From positions 1,187,501-1,251,500 of the forward strand of contig BSDZ01000009.1 in NCBI GenBank assembly GCA_030268105.1: DNA of 64,000 nucleotides. Reading direction: 5' to 3'. Under the pieces are notes generated by a model. It worked only from the letters and a program-made list of their open reading frames with translations, was not told the origin of the DNA and made no database searches. This document shows positions 1 through 12,080 of this stretch, piece after piece; positions within the stretch are counted from its first letter, which is position 1; each line of letters begins with the position of its first letter. A program made the position numbers and the translations under genes. The stretch is from Volvox africanus. Its lineage: Eukaryota; Chlorophyta; Chlorophyceae; Chlamydomonadales; Volvocaceae.

Positions 1-149
1 CTGCAGATATTTATTCCAAGCGCGCAGTTGGTATTCCGAATACCCTAAAGAAAACAAAATTGTTAGACGATTTCATGACACCTGGATTCCATCTACAGGT
101 CGTTTCTCCTGGCATTCTCTCTTTGGGCTGTTCCTTCCCAAGGACCTCA

Positions 150-3100
150 AACACGCACCCCACACCCCACACACAGCATGGTCAAGCGGTTCGCTCTGGC
201 CCACCCAAAATTGCCATCCCATTGCTTGCCAAATTTCCATCGCATCATCACAACATTCAACCTTTCACCTATTTACATCTGTTTCATACTGTTTGCTGGC
301 CTTCGTGGCGATAACGCTCGCCTACTACGAAAGGGAGCACTTCGACAGCTTGGGCTTGGATCAGTCATCCGCGACGAAGGCTCCGCCACCTGATCCTCGG
401 CGCCTGAGCTTCTCTCTCATGTACCGCCACGCCCGTGCATCCTCCGGTGCTGGCGGGCACCTTGACGGGGCCACCACGCCGAATTATCCTGGGCGCGCCT
501 CATTTGGCGGCGCGTTGAACGGTGGCGTGGCGGCCGTGGGTGGGGTTGCTGCACCACCTTTGGTTAGAGCAACAGCCGCGCGTGAGGTGCCCACGACGCC
601 GCACCTGTCGAACCTGCCGCTGCTGCCCACCATGAACATGGTCCGTGGCGTCGGTTTTAGCGCCCCCGTGGTATCAATCCTTGATATTGATGGCGCCGTG
701 ACGAGCGCAGCTTGGACTCCAGAGCGAGCGATGCTGCCCCTGACGAGCCCGGCACTCGCGAAGACGGGTGGGTGAAGCATGGGAAGTAAAGATTGGATGC
801 TGTTGAGAAAAAAGCGAGTGAGCACGCGTTGGTATTGGGGGCGCGAAGTTGGCTATAATATCTGCAAGAGAATTTGCAAACGCTGAAGGATCCCAAAAAG
901 ATGCATCGCGCTCGTGCATTATACCCTCATCACTCTTTTTCGCCACCCTTCTCATACGCCATGATGCTTAGCTACTTTACCTGTCCTTGTGTTTTCAGAA
1001 ACGCGCTGCCCTCCTTTCGTTCCTTTCTCGCCACGAGCAGACAAGCAGCTGCATGAGCTTGAGCGCATTCGATTACGGCTACTGAGCACGTTGCGCAAGC
1101 GGCAGACAAACGACGAAGTTGCGATGGGCGTGGCCCCCACTGCTGGTTCTGCTGAAGCCACGGCAGCGGCGGCTGTGGGCACCACCACAGTCGCTGCAGC
1201 AACCGGCCCCCCAGAGCAGCCCGTCCTTGTCGGCGACCAGACGGCTACTGATGACGCTGGGCGACCCGGCCAACAGCAGCAGCAACAAAACCAGCAACAG
1301 GCGTCTGCGGCAGCCCGTACTAGAGCCCCAGCTGCAGCGCCGCCGCAGCAGCCACAGGCCGCAGAGCCGCCGCAGGTGACGGCAGGTGCGTCAGGTGCTG
1401 GGGACGGCAACACAGCCAGCCAACAACAGCCTCCTAGAGAGGAAGTGCATAGCGCCGGCGGCTTCCTCCTGCCGCCGCCGCCTGCCTATTCGCCGGTGGA
1501 AGAAACTCCGCGCGCAGATCAGGCTGGGGGCCTCGACGGGTACCATCTCCCTCCCGAGACACCAGTTGCCCAGTCAAGCCCAGGATTCTCCAGCCTTACC
1601 GCCGGCACGCCCATGCTGGGCAAAGGGGTTGACGGACATGATGTCACCTCGTCTATCATAGCTGACGGGCCCTGCGGAGGCGCCACCGTCCGAGCATCCG
1701 TGGAGGACCGCAATAACCGGATGTTTGTGTTCAACCCCATTTACGGTGCCAGCCCAACGACGCCCATTATTGGCGCAAGGTCGACAGAAATGGCGGCTGC
1801 CGCGGTGCTGCAAAAAGGCCTCTCGCCACGCAGTGGCGGCGCTGGGGCCGATGCTGGCCCGACGAGCTCTCCAGCAGGATCAGACACCGCAGCGCCAACT
1901 GCAGATGATGTTATCCGGACAGTGCTGGAATTTGAGGACAATGCAGCTGCCGATGCCAACGTCGCAGTATCTAGCAGCGGCGTGTGCGTTGTGATCACGG
2001 AAGGCGGCGCCGAAGCCGGCGGTGGCAAAGGGCAGCGCCAGCAGCTTGCTCCGGCAGCCATGGCAGCCGCGCCAGCAGCAGGGACTTTGGAGACCTCTCC
2101 AGGGAAGCTGCAGAGGTCGAAGCTGGTATCGCTGCCGGTAAAGCCTAAGAGCGTCACGAACCCCGCCAACCCGCCAAACTCCCTAGCTGCTACCGTCGCT
2201 AATGCCCTGGCATGTTCTCAGGCTTCGGCTGGTGGCGCTATGGGGCCGATGCAGACGCAGGGCAGTATATCCGAAGCTGATGCAGGTGCGTGCCCAATCT
2301 ACTGTGTGCAGCTGTCTGTCCAAGCTGCTATGCGACATTGACATTGGTATTATGTTTTCCCAATGCTTTAACCAGGCTCCCCGTGGCAGCATAGTGCCCG
2401 GCTGTTTTCCATTGCCGAGGTTGTTGGCGGCTGGTGGTCTGGTCCGTGCCAGGCCTCCTGATATGTGCGTTTGCCGCTACCGATTCGATGCTGCGCCGTC
2501 TGGCCTTTTACGGGTCACTGGCCTCTTGGTCTTACTACCTTCGCCTCCGCATTTCATGTGCAATGTTACGTGCTGAGGGGTTGGCTTATCCCTGCGACAT
2601 CATCTAACCTAACAACATAAACATCTCTTTTGTACCTGCCGCTGCGTTTCACCTAAACATCCCTGTGCCTGTCTAATAAGGCCCACGATTTCCGGTCCTG
2701 CAAACTAACGCTATAGATGCGGCGCTCACGCGGATGCAATCAGCTCTACGCGACTTCGCCGGCGCCTACCGCCGCCTCGTCACTGCGGCCGCAATAGCCG
2801 CTGCGGCCCCCTCAGTGCCCGTGGGAGCCGTAAGTAGGTACCATGCGGCAGCGCGGAGCGCCGTGGCGGAGCTGGAGGCGCTGCTGAGCGTTCAAGATGC
2901 CGCAGGGGTTAAGCCCCACTTGGATTCGGGCGCGGAGGTGCCGCCAGCGGTAGTGTGCCGCTCACCACAGGTGTCCTTGGATATGTCGCGTTCACGTCGT
3001 GCCCACGGACTCTCGCGGATAGGCAGAGGCTTCAAGAGTGGCCTGGAGGCGTCGTCCGCAACGTCAGTGGCTGCGGGGTCGGTGTCGGGATCGATGACAG

Positions 3101-3303
3101 CACGGACTGGGGTGACTGGGGCGCAGGCTGTCAGCAGCAGCCATCCGGTCAGTAGCAGCCAAGTACTGTTGGAGGTGGGCCTCGTGGAGAGTATGGTTGA
3201 GGAGAAGCTGCAGCAGCGGATGCAGGAGGAGATGAGGCGCGTAGAGGAGGCGGTCATGCAGCGGATTATGCAGACGATGCTGCAGCAACAGCAGCAGCAA
3301 TAG
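150..3303 (+). CDS. Unrecognised Gln/Ala/Ser-rich protein, 5' end not resolved
   Basis: I do not recognise this gene. Three exons join in phase: an exon ending at 767 (donor GTGGGT), exon 999-2285 (donor GTGCGT) and exon 2717-3303 ending in TAG. The first exon is open upstream of 293 with no convincing ATG, so the start may lie further 5' or outside the window. The early part holds a short hydrophobic stretch (around 293-330) that could be a membrane anchor. The middle exon is Ala/Gly/Pro-rich with a charged helix-like segment near its start (DKQLHELERIRLRLLSTLRK) and a run of Gln around 1275-1310. The last exon has two helix-like parts, one beginning near residue MQSALRDFAGAYRRLV, and a C-terminal charged coiled-coil-like end (EEKLQQRMQEEMRRVEE) finishing in six Gln codons. 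It lies 680 bp upstream of APC5 on the same strand. No family is proposed. The reading frame is supported mainly by phase-consistent introns and low stop frequency. Confidence 0.55.
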
Positions 3304-3984
3304 TTGGATGGAAGTACTGCAGTTAATGATGTGGTCGCAGCGGCGGCATCGTTGGGAGCTGGAGCTGGAAAGACCGCGTGCCTGGCTGGGGTTTTTGCAA
3401 TGGTGATGGCGCTGTCTGGGGGAATGGGGCCATCGGATTTGCGTGTTAACCCTGTGTATCGTCCCGGTTTGTGAACCCCAGGAAGTGTGACATTTACAAC
3501 TTAATCTGGTTTGCCTATATAATAAGTTCCATAGGAGTGTCTTGAATCGCATCAGGTTAGCGACCATCCGTACACCGTGCAGCGATTGGGCACGGATTTG
3601 CCATGTTTCATGTAACGGGAATTGTATAAAATTCCTAGCGGAGCTAATATTGTTTTGAATTGTTTTAGGAGGGAATATAAACAGGAAATCCAATGTAAGA
3701 TACAAGAATCGCTTTTAGGCAATTTTCGCGCCAGCTTGTAAGCATCTCCAAAACGCGTTCCAATTAAGCTTGTAAATGCACCGGGCATGAAATCACAATA
3801 CTTTTACACTCTTAAAAACCATTTGTCGCAGTTGACGAAGCCGCAGCTGTCCGCTATATTCCATTAGGTAATTCAAAGGGTCCTTTGTATGGACTATGGG
3901 ACCTCACATGTTTGCAATTATAAGAGAAGAACACACGCGTGGCGAATGAGTTCGTTTGCGTTTTGACAGCAACTTCTTACGAAC
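3304..3984. other. Intergenic: 3' end of the unknown gene and 5' region of APC5
   Basis: The GC content falls here relative to the flanking exons. TGTAA motifs, the usual green-algal polyadenylation-type signal, occur at 3611, about 3694, 3738 and 3772, and any of these could end the upstream transcript. The remaining 200 bases before 3985 should hold the APC5 promoter and 5' UTR, but no clear TATA or other element was identified. Confidence 0.4.
3611..3615 (+). terminator. Candidate polyadenylation signal TGTAA (unknown gene)
   Basis: First TGTAA after the TAG at 3303; three more follow within 170 bp. TGTAA is the usual near-upstream element in Chlamydomonas-type algae. Confidence 0.4.
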
Positions 3985-6900
3985 ATGGCAGCTTGCGTGA
4001 GGCCTGAGGAGGTTTATATCAGCGTTCTGATCCATTTCTTCGTGCATCCGCCGCCTGTTGAACTGCTACCAGCGCCGGAGCGCTGCACTATCGCGCGACA
4101 GTTGGCTGTCTTCCTCCTCAAGGAGCTTAAGGCAGGTCGGGGGAAAGAGCCTTCCGGGAGGGAAGCAGGTGTCCGTGGGTGGGGTGCGTTTATGTTCTTT
4201 GTTTCCAAATGATTTGCTCTGACGGCCCTTGCGGGCTGTACAGGAGCCGGACAGTGTCGTGTACCCAACGCTGGCGCAGCTATGCGCTAAGCTGCGGAAC
4301 AAGCTGGGCAATCTGGGCTATGCTCTGGTGCAGTGCCTGGAGAAGACGCTGCTGGTGAGGCAGGGCCGCGTTGCGTGCAGGGGCTAAGGACAGGCCACTG
4401 GGAAGTGGATGCATGAAAACCTCAGCACTGACGATGAAGGTGACGCCGGACGCAGCTGCTGCGGCGGCAAACTGCCGCAGCCCAAATTTATGGATTTAGA
4501 CATGGGATGTGTCCGCTATGTGTTGTTATGTTCCTGCACTTGCATTTTCCAATCCAAACCAAGCATTTAGAGGCAGTTCGTGAGTGGTGACTGCCTGGTG
4601 CGTTTTGTTGTGTTCCTCTGTCCACAGAACCTTCGCAGCACCCATGATGTCTACAAGCTCTTTTCGATTTTGGAGTAAGTCCGACCACCGAACGCTGGTT
4701 GAGGAATTGTGTAGATGTCACGAAGGATAGGGTGTTAAAATGACCAATGTAAGATGTGGAAGGGGATAATTGGATCCAGATGGTCTACAAAACCCGGCGA
4801 AATGCCTGGGCTTGAACGCCTGAAGGGGAAGATCGGATGCTGGCGAATATGGAGGGCATCACGGGGTTCGCATTGGGCTCTGGCTGCTTCCTCCGAAATT
4901 GGTGACGACAGGACATACTCCTCTTTCCTGTCCCGGATGGAAGTTGTAACCCACGCCGCAATCCTTGTGTTCCGCACAGGAAGCTGCTGATCCGAAAGAC
5001 CGACGTGCGGGCGCAGGCCCAGGGTGGCCGAGTGGTAGGTGAGTGAGTTGGGCACTCAGTGAGGCCGGCAGCAGCTCTGGTGGGGCGCAGGGGTCCCGAG
5101 CGAAGGGGCGCGAGCGTGTGTGTTTTGGTACATGGTGCAGATGTGTGCACGCGCGATGGTATCTGTACATGTGAATGTAAAGGAAACGTATTTGTATGTT
5201 TGTTTGCGTGGAGTGTGTGTGTGGGAGAGAGTGTGTGTGTATATGAGTATGTGTATGTGTGCAATGGAGGCGGTTGCTTCTGACGTGGGCTGGAACAAAG
5301 GTTGGGCACACCGGTGGCCGGAAAGGGACACACGCACCGTAGGATTTGGGCACAGTCACAAATACACACCCCTCACGTATGCATGCACCACCACCACCTA
5401 GTGGAGGTCTGATGGAGCCTCCATGTCCCATTAGATGATCTCGCAGCGTAGTCCTTGGATTGGCCCCCGCTTCTACTGTCGTGGGCCTCCGTCTTTCTCC
5501 CTCCGACGGGATTCCAGTGTAGATGGGGCTATATCCGGGCGGTGCTCGAGCGATACCCAAGCGAGCCCTCCTCCCCAACTGCGCCCTGGGCTTCTGTGTT
5601 CGGGTTTGGGGATCACACCATACCCTCCAACATGCCCTCTGCTGCGCCGTGCAGCCGGCTTAGACCCCCTAAGCCCCTTGGGTCTCTTCCTGCGAAAGCA
5701 GCGACTAGCCCTCCAGTCCATGTCCTTCGAGGAGGTTGCGCAGCTCTTCACCGCCATAGCGGAGGATCTCACGATTGGAATGGCGCCGGGAGGATGCTTT
5801 TTTGCGCCGACGCAGGCAGCCGGCTCGAGTGGCGGTGGGGCAGTTCCTGGGGATGGTGGCGGCGGCAGCACTGGGGGCGGTGCGCTGCGCGACCGGGCAG
5901 CCTTAGAGACGTACGTATCACGGCTTATGCAGCGGATAGAGCAGCAGGTGAGGGTGGATCCGGGTGAATGTGCTTGCGAGATGCCCTTTTCCCTTTTTAT
6001 TGTGCCATTGGATATTTGCGTGCCGGCTCACTGCTATATTGCATCCAGTCTTGCTACTTACTCGTGCTTGCTACGTTTGTGAGTCTTAATGTCTTGGCTC
6101 GGATTCATGTTTAGGTTTTCGTTTGATGCGTGGACGACGTTAGTCCAGGGACTTCTAATCAATAGGCTGCATGCCCCGCGGGGGAACGTGCGGAGAAGGG
6201 CTGCACGGGCGTACACGGATAGGGGGGAGGTCTAGCACAGGGAAACGCCGGCAGGCGCAAGTCAAGGGATCTCTTTTGGGGAATGCAACGGAATCTTGGC
6301 TTTCGAGAAGCCGCCTGCATTCGAGAAGCCGCCTTCGTGGCCAAGCTGAAGTTACTGGAGTGCATTCGGAAACACACTCCACTCATACACCGTGCCACAG
6401 GGTCCGAGTCTTCCCCAGGCGGAGCTTGATGCGGCCCTTTCATCCCTAGAGCGCCTCTCCTCAGGCCAGAGCGCGGCGGCAGGCGGCGGCGATGAGCGGG
6501 TGCCGCTGGCTCGGATGCTGCGGCTGCAGGCGGCGCTGCAGCACCGGGACTACACGGCAGCGCAGGACTTGCTCCACAGGTCGGTCAGAGCGGGGCAGGC
6601 TGTGATGGGCAGGTCGGGGTATGCAGCTCCTTCGCTGTTGTGGGTAGGGGAACAAGATTGCGCAGGGTGCTCAGATTCTGATTGCTAGAGCTTCGTGCCC
6701 GTCTTCTCGTCCTGGTTCCTGCGTCCTTGGCGCCGTCTCTTTTTATCGGGCATTCATTTGTCCTCGCTGAATATTGCCCACCACCTGACCCCCGTAGTTC
6801 TGCATTACCGGATTTTCCTGCCTTAGATGAATGAGGATATGTATATGTGCTCGCCAGTCATTTTCGGTAGATCTCTATCCACGATGGATCTCAACCTGAG

Positions 6901-9366
6901 TAGGGCAATGCCTTCTAGGCGTTGAGCCTTTCAAGTAACTCTGTTTCTGCGGACACTTTGTTATGCTACCCGACTGCTCGCCGTTACAGCTACTACAACT
7001 GCATGGCGCCAGGGCCCGCCGGCCGGAACCGGAACGCATCCGGCCTCCTTACCCTGAGCCAACTGCATGCAGGTAGAGAGGGGGCATATGACAAACAATA
7101 GACCCACGGGTCACATGAACCCTTGCATTCGAAAAACCCTTGCATCACGTTCGCTTAGCAGTACCTTACTCATCCAAATGCGTTTGCGTTTTTAGCGAAG
7201 CGCCGCCAGGCCCAGACTGACAGACAGACTGACTGACTGATTGACTGACAGACAGACATTGTAACACATAGAAGAAACTACGTTGACTAACAGGTAGCAG
7301 GTAAGGCCGTGAGTTCAAGGTGCAAAGTGTGTCGCGCTGTTCCGTTATAGGGTCTTTGCAGCTTGTCCCCGCATGCCTCCAGAAGCCTGAGCGCTGTTAT
7401 CTTTATCCCCACCCTCGTTGCCGTGGGCCAGCTGGCGTGTTGCCAGTGCGCTCCCGCGTCTCCGGGGGTACCTGGACCTCCGGATCACCCACACGGGCCA
7501 ACGATCTGTCATCTCCCCTTCTCTTTGCTTCCGGTGCTGTCCGCTGCTCGACTCCTCTCAAGCTCTTACTCTTATTCATTCTGACTCCAAACACACACAA
7601 ACCTACACCTTATCGATAACGGCCAATCTACGCCAATATGTCCGTCTTACCTGTTGCCCCTGACTGCAAGTTCGTAAATCACACTCCCTCTCTCTCTCAT
7701 ATCCGTCAATTATCACCGCTGCTGTCCCCGCATCCGCCACAGGCTTAGGCCACACCGCCGAGGCGCTTCAGGCGCTCAACGAAACGATGCGGCTGGCGCA
7801 GCAATGTGGAGATCCTGTGGCGCTACTGCACTCGCTATCGGCGTTGTGCCGTCTGCTGGCTGCCACTGCGCCCGGTGCACCGGGGCTTCCACCCCACAAC
7901 CCTGCGGCGCTGCGCTCCAGTCAGGCGCACCACGTGCAGCTGCTGCGCATGCTCCGCCGCTGCGGTGAGCGCGGAAGGGAACTGGGACAACCGCAGCTGA
8001 CAGCCTTCGCCCAGCTGGCGGCGGCCCGGTTCGCAATGCTGCATGACGTAGAGCCCAGCGACAGCGGCCTCCACGCCCCGCCGGGGTCGCTGACGGCGGC
8101 GGTGCTAGCGAGTGCCGCCGGCGCTGGTCCCAGCGCCCTGGTGACGGAGGCGCCAGCAGCGGGAGGCGCCAGCGGCGGGGAACTGCGATCTGCCCCCATC
8201 ATGGTGGGGATGGTCATGTCCTTCATATCTGACATCACACACTGCATGATGTTACGTACGTACAGCGCCTTCCCATATCCGCTGCATCACCCAGCTTCCA
8301 GAGCTTTCCATGCCTTCTAGTGCTGCTCATCGCATTTGCCCCCTAAATCACGGCAACCTAGTTGTTCGAGCTGTTCCCTCACGCAGCAGGTGTCCAGTGC
8401 GCTCCGGGACACCCTCGCTCTGGCCACGGCTACATCCCTGTCAGCCGCTGCGCCGGCTACGCCGCCGCCGACGGCGACCGATGGCACCCCTCCGCCGCCA
8501 CAGCGCGCCGCCGCCGCTGCATCGGATCTCTATTCGGCACCGCTGCTTTTCGACCGATCGTTGCCGCTAGGAGCCGGAGCCGCAATCGCCAATTCCGTTC
8601 AGCAGCTCGGCGGTGCAGCACACTTGCTTCAGTCAGCTGCCTGGGCACTCCACGGCCACAGCACGCTAGAACTCGCCCATACGATGATATACTTGGCCGC
8701 CTTCTCCGACCCGCGGGTCGGCTGCGGTGCACCTGCGCGCTTTGAAGACCGGAGCACGGCTTGCGCACAGTTCGTGTCAGCAGTGGCCCGGCGCGGCCCG
8801 GCCGCAGCGCGTGCTGCAGCGGCCGCATGTCTGGCACTGCTGTCCGCAGACGCGGGCGGCACGGAAAGGGCCTCACAATCGACCTCCGCTTCAACCACTG
8901 CCACCGCGGGGCCCGCCGGGGAAGCAATGGAGATGGCGACTGCCGGCTGCAGCGGATGCGGCGCTGTTGGCGGAGGCTGTAACGGCTTGGCGCTGTGGGG
9001 TGGTGTTCCGCTGGCGGCAGCGTGGCTGTGCGCAGAACATGATCGGGCGCTAGCGCTTGGAGACTCGGCGGCGGCATTGCAGCTGGTGGGGCAGCTGGGG
9101 GCGCTCGCGGATCCTCAATCCCATCGGGATGTGGACCTAAGGTGCGATGCAGGACGGCAGCGGTGGGAAATAGGGGCATGATCGATAGTCGTTTGAACGG
9201 AGGACGGCGGGAGGGGCTTCTTAGGAGCGGCGAAAGAGAAGAGGGGAAAAGGAAAACACACGAAGGCTACAGAAGGGATGGTTTGGCCTAATGGGCATAT
9301 GTGTTTGTGATGCCTCTGCGACTCAATATGGTTTGTGATTCCAAGAACCTGATGAGCCCTGAAGAA

Positions 9367-9398
<32 letters not shown>

Positions 9399-10964
9399 GG
9401 AGGAGGAGAAGGCGTGGGGCGAGGAAGGTCGCTAATGATGTAGCTTTGTCCGTTTTCGTTTGGTTATTTGCTTACCTTCACGTGGCGATGGGATCCTGAG
9501 CAGGTTGGAGGCCGCCCGTCGCGGAGTGCTCAACTTGATGGCGGCTGGGTCCACGAGTGCGGCAGCGCAAGCGGCGACGGAGCTTTTTGCTCGCTGTGCT
9601 GATGCGGGTGAGCGAAATGCGGAGTGCAAAAGATGGGAAACCAAATTAGACTGCGTCCAGGGGAGGTGCTCCGGCTCTTTATGCTCCTTCGAATTCGTAC
9701 CTTTGAATTCATTATTGCCTTACCCATATATATCTGCATGCAGGTCTGCAAGCCCCAGCCCTGCGCTGCCTTTTGCTGCTAGCGGAGGTGCATCTCACAG
9801 CGGGAGACCCTCACGGCGCCTTCCCGCACGTCTTGGCCAGCCTGCTCCCTGCGCAGCCAGGACCGGGGCCCAGCGGGGGCGTCTTCGCGGCGGCTGCCGC
9901 GGCAGCAGCGGCGGAGCCGGGTAGCTTAGGGGCCGCGGTTGCTGGTGCGGCCGGTGCCGGGGCTGTCGGCGGTGGCAGCAGTGGTCGCAGCCATGATATC
10001 CTGGCGGCTCAGGCGCTGGTGCTGCTGTGCCGGGTGTGGCATGAGTTATCTGATGGGCAGCAGCTGGAGGAGTCGCTGGTGTTGCTACAAGTGCGTGTGC
10101 GCGAATGTGTGTGTATTTGAAACGCGTGTGAATGTGCGTGGCCATCCAAGAAAAAGGTCAGGAAATGCGTGCAGTTTTATTTAGAAGAGTCAAAAGACGA
10201 GTGCATAGTGAAAACATCCAGACTACTGTGAGTGCGTCTTCTGTATCGTCTATGTCTGCTGTGTGTGTCATGTTTTATCTCATCTCATGACGAAACGACG
10301 ACGAAGGGCCGCTCTTGCATCCATTCGTTTCGCCCCTCCTACGGAGGAATATCACATCTGCATTATGGCGGATCAACCTGAGCTATGTGACGTATGTGAA
10401 CTAATGGCTAGCACCATCTCACACAATCTGCGCGTACAGTCTTTTAGACATCGGGTGCGGATGATTGTCACAATTCGCCAGAACTGCCATAATCGACAAC
10501 ACCCGCCCGTTTCCCTTCATTTCCAGGATGCCCTGCCGCTTATTCTGGCCCATGGATCGGTCCAGTTGCAGGCCCGCACACAGCTCACGCTCGCGGAGAT
10601 CGTGATGTTAGAGGCCAGGTCACCCGCCGAATTGGGCCACTGCTATACTCAGCTACAGCGTCTATTGGCGTGCGCCATACAGGCCGCCACGGCTGCAGAG
10701 GACTTCCGCCTCGCGGCACTGGCTGCGTGCCTGCTAGCATGGCTGCACCAGGGGCAGGGTGCACTTACGGAACGGGACGCAGCAGCAGAGCTACAAGAGT
10801 CGCTTCTGGGGCGACTTGCTCAGGCGGAGGCGGCATGTGCGGCGGAGGGACGAACACTAGATTTTGGGGTCGTCATGTCGCCAATGGGGGGTGCTGAGAG
10901 CCCGGGGTTGGGGGCTGGAATTGGGACCCCACAGGTTTTTGGGAGGGTGGGACTGATGGCATAA
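3985..10964 (+). CDS. APC5: Anaphase-promoting complex subunit 5
   Basis: APC5 is a TPR-rich scaffold subunit of the nuclear APC/C ubiquitin ligase that targets cyclins and securin. Proposed exons are 3985-4131, 4244-4354, 4628-4674, 4980-5038, 5664-5947, 6401-6579, 6990-7072, 7743 to about 8257, about 8385-9141, 9504-9607, 9744-10090 and 10527-10964 (TAA-type end after GLMA). Phases close except at the first intron and are ambiguous at the eighth. Family hallmarks seen: the N-terminal SPLGLFLRKQRLALQSMSFE segment in exon 5, the YYN..AS.LLTLSQLHA.LGHTAEALQALNETMRLAQQCGD TPR region across exons 7-8, and A.ALHGHSTLELAHTMIYL in exon 9, which align with the order of these blocks in animal and plant APC5. 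The start has a good context (AACATGGC). Ala/Gly/Pro inserts in exons 5, 8, 9 and 11 make the protein larger than animal homologues. The first intron seems to use a GC donor (4132). Confidence 0.9.
5195..5265. repeat. TG/GTGT microsatellite in an APC5 intron
   Basis: An imperfect GTGTGTG-rich tract is seen in the intron between 5039 and 5663. Similar TG or CA tracts recur through the window (about 28,365, 29,100, 32,510-32,625, 33,555 and 45,385-45,475), all in introns. Confidence 0.7.
7195..7262. repeat. GACT/GACA-type tandem repeat in an APC5 intron
   Basis: A short degenerate tetranucleotide tract (CTGA/CAGA units) lies in the 670-bp intron between the exons ending at 7072 and starting at 7743. 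It is non-coding and of no evident function. Confidence 0.7.
9366..9412 (+). repeat. GGA trinucleotide repeat in an APC5 intron
   Basis: About a dozen GGA/AGG units with GAA interruptions stand in the intron between exons 9 and 10 of APC5. In the transcript this is a purine tract, not the pyrimidine type seen near other acceptors in this window. Confidence 0.75.
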
Positions 10965-11240
10965 AGGGGTCGTCATATGCTGGAAGAGAACCTGGAATCA
11001 GGTGGTAACCCCGTTTCAGGGCGTCAGGATGCTGATTTTCTGCGACTTGACCCTAGCAAACCTCACCACGGCAGGATTTATTTGTATTCACTGAAGCTTT
11101 ACCCCTCGGGCACAACCTTAGAACCCTTGCTGCAGGAATTCGCTTGCAAAACGGCTGCTGCTCAATCAGACTACTGAGGTGAAATGAATTTTGATGAGGA
11201 CCCTGTTTACAGTACCTATGTTTACCTCATCTACCACCAT
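10965..11240. other. APC5 3' flank
   Basis: This segment follows the APC5 stop codon and ends where retroelement-derived sequence begins. I see no clear TGTAA signal in it and no other feature. Confidence 0.35.
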
Positions 11241-11257
11241 CTTATTACTACACGTTG

Positions 11258-11732
11258 GGGGTCATTGGGGCTGATTTAAAGTTGCCTGATTTTCACTATC
11301 AAGGCAACTTGCGTACTGGTCATCAGCATCAGGCATGGCAACAACAGCTTGCCGAGCTTGAGAGCCAGAGGCTAATGCAACTGGACGAGGATTAGGCAAT
11401 CCATAATAAGTATTCACACTATTGCATCCTTCCGCTAAGTCAAACAGACATGGCATTGCATTCAATTCCATGAAGGACCCAGAACACACCCTTGTCAAAC
11501 ATAAAGCAAGTCTGAACTCTGATGTCCACTCCAGAAGAGTGTCGGGGCTCTTGCCGAGGAGCGGAGGAGAGGAGATGCTCAAGGTGTTCATCCTTCGTTT
11601 TCGAGTAGGTAAGGATGTCGTCCAGGTAGCACATGACATACATGTGCCACCAATGAAGGGCCTGAACATGCGGTCAATAACAGCTTGGAAGGTCGCAGGA
11701 GCGTTAGCCAAACCAAAGCTTAGGGCCATTTA
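11258..11732 (-). mobile_element. Ty3/gypsy-type fragment, minus strand (gag-like piece joined to an RT core)
   Basis: Read on the minus strand from 11,732 down, this begins inside a Ty3/gypsy reverse transcriptase (FGLANAPATFQAVIDRMF, then CYLDDIL.YSKTKDEHLEH with the catalytic YLDD). Just after the DEHLEHL block the RT homology stops at about 11,573. The rest, down to 11,262, is an open stretch with no recognised motif, perhaps gag- or protease-derived. The RT part is split between two frames, so it is a pseudogene. The 11,573-11,732 block is a near-perfect reverse complement of 11,920-12,080. Confidence 0.75.
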
Positions 11733-12080
11733 CCTTGGCCTTAATGCTGTTATGGTCAAATCCAGTAACCTTTACCGTGCATAGATGACCTGCTCGATAA
11801 GTTGTGTGGCTCTGCCTATTTCAGCTCCATCGATTTGCAGCAGGGCTACAACCAGATTCGCATCCAAGAACATACTGTTCTAAAGATGGCCTTCCATACA
11901 CCCTTTGGGTATCTCGAGTTTATGGCCCTAAGTTTGGTTTGGCTAACGCTCCTGCGACCTTCCAAGCTGTTATTGACCGCATGTTCAGGCCCTTCATTGG
12001 TGGCACATGTTTGTCATGTGCTACCTGGACGACATCCTTATCTACTCGAAAACGAAGGATGAACACCTAGAGCATCTGTG
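11573..12080. repeat. Inverted repeat of about 160-bp arms (RT core)
   Basis: Left arm about 11,573-11,732, right arm about 11,920-12,080, with a spacer of about 190 bp. The arms are reverse complements with only a few mismatches (for example T/A at the FVMC/YVMC position and CTA/CTT in the HLEH region). Both encode the same RT segment through YLDD. The outer flanks of the two arms do not match. Confidence 0.85.

Noticed and set aside
11422..11784. Plus-strand open frame over the minus-strand RT fragment
   Set aside because: It is the antisense of the recognised RT core.
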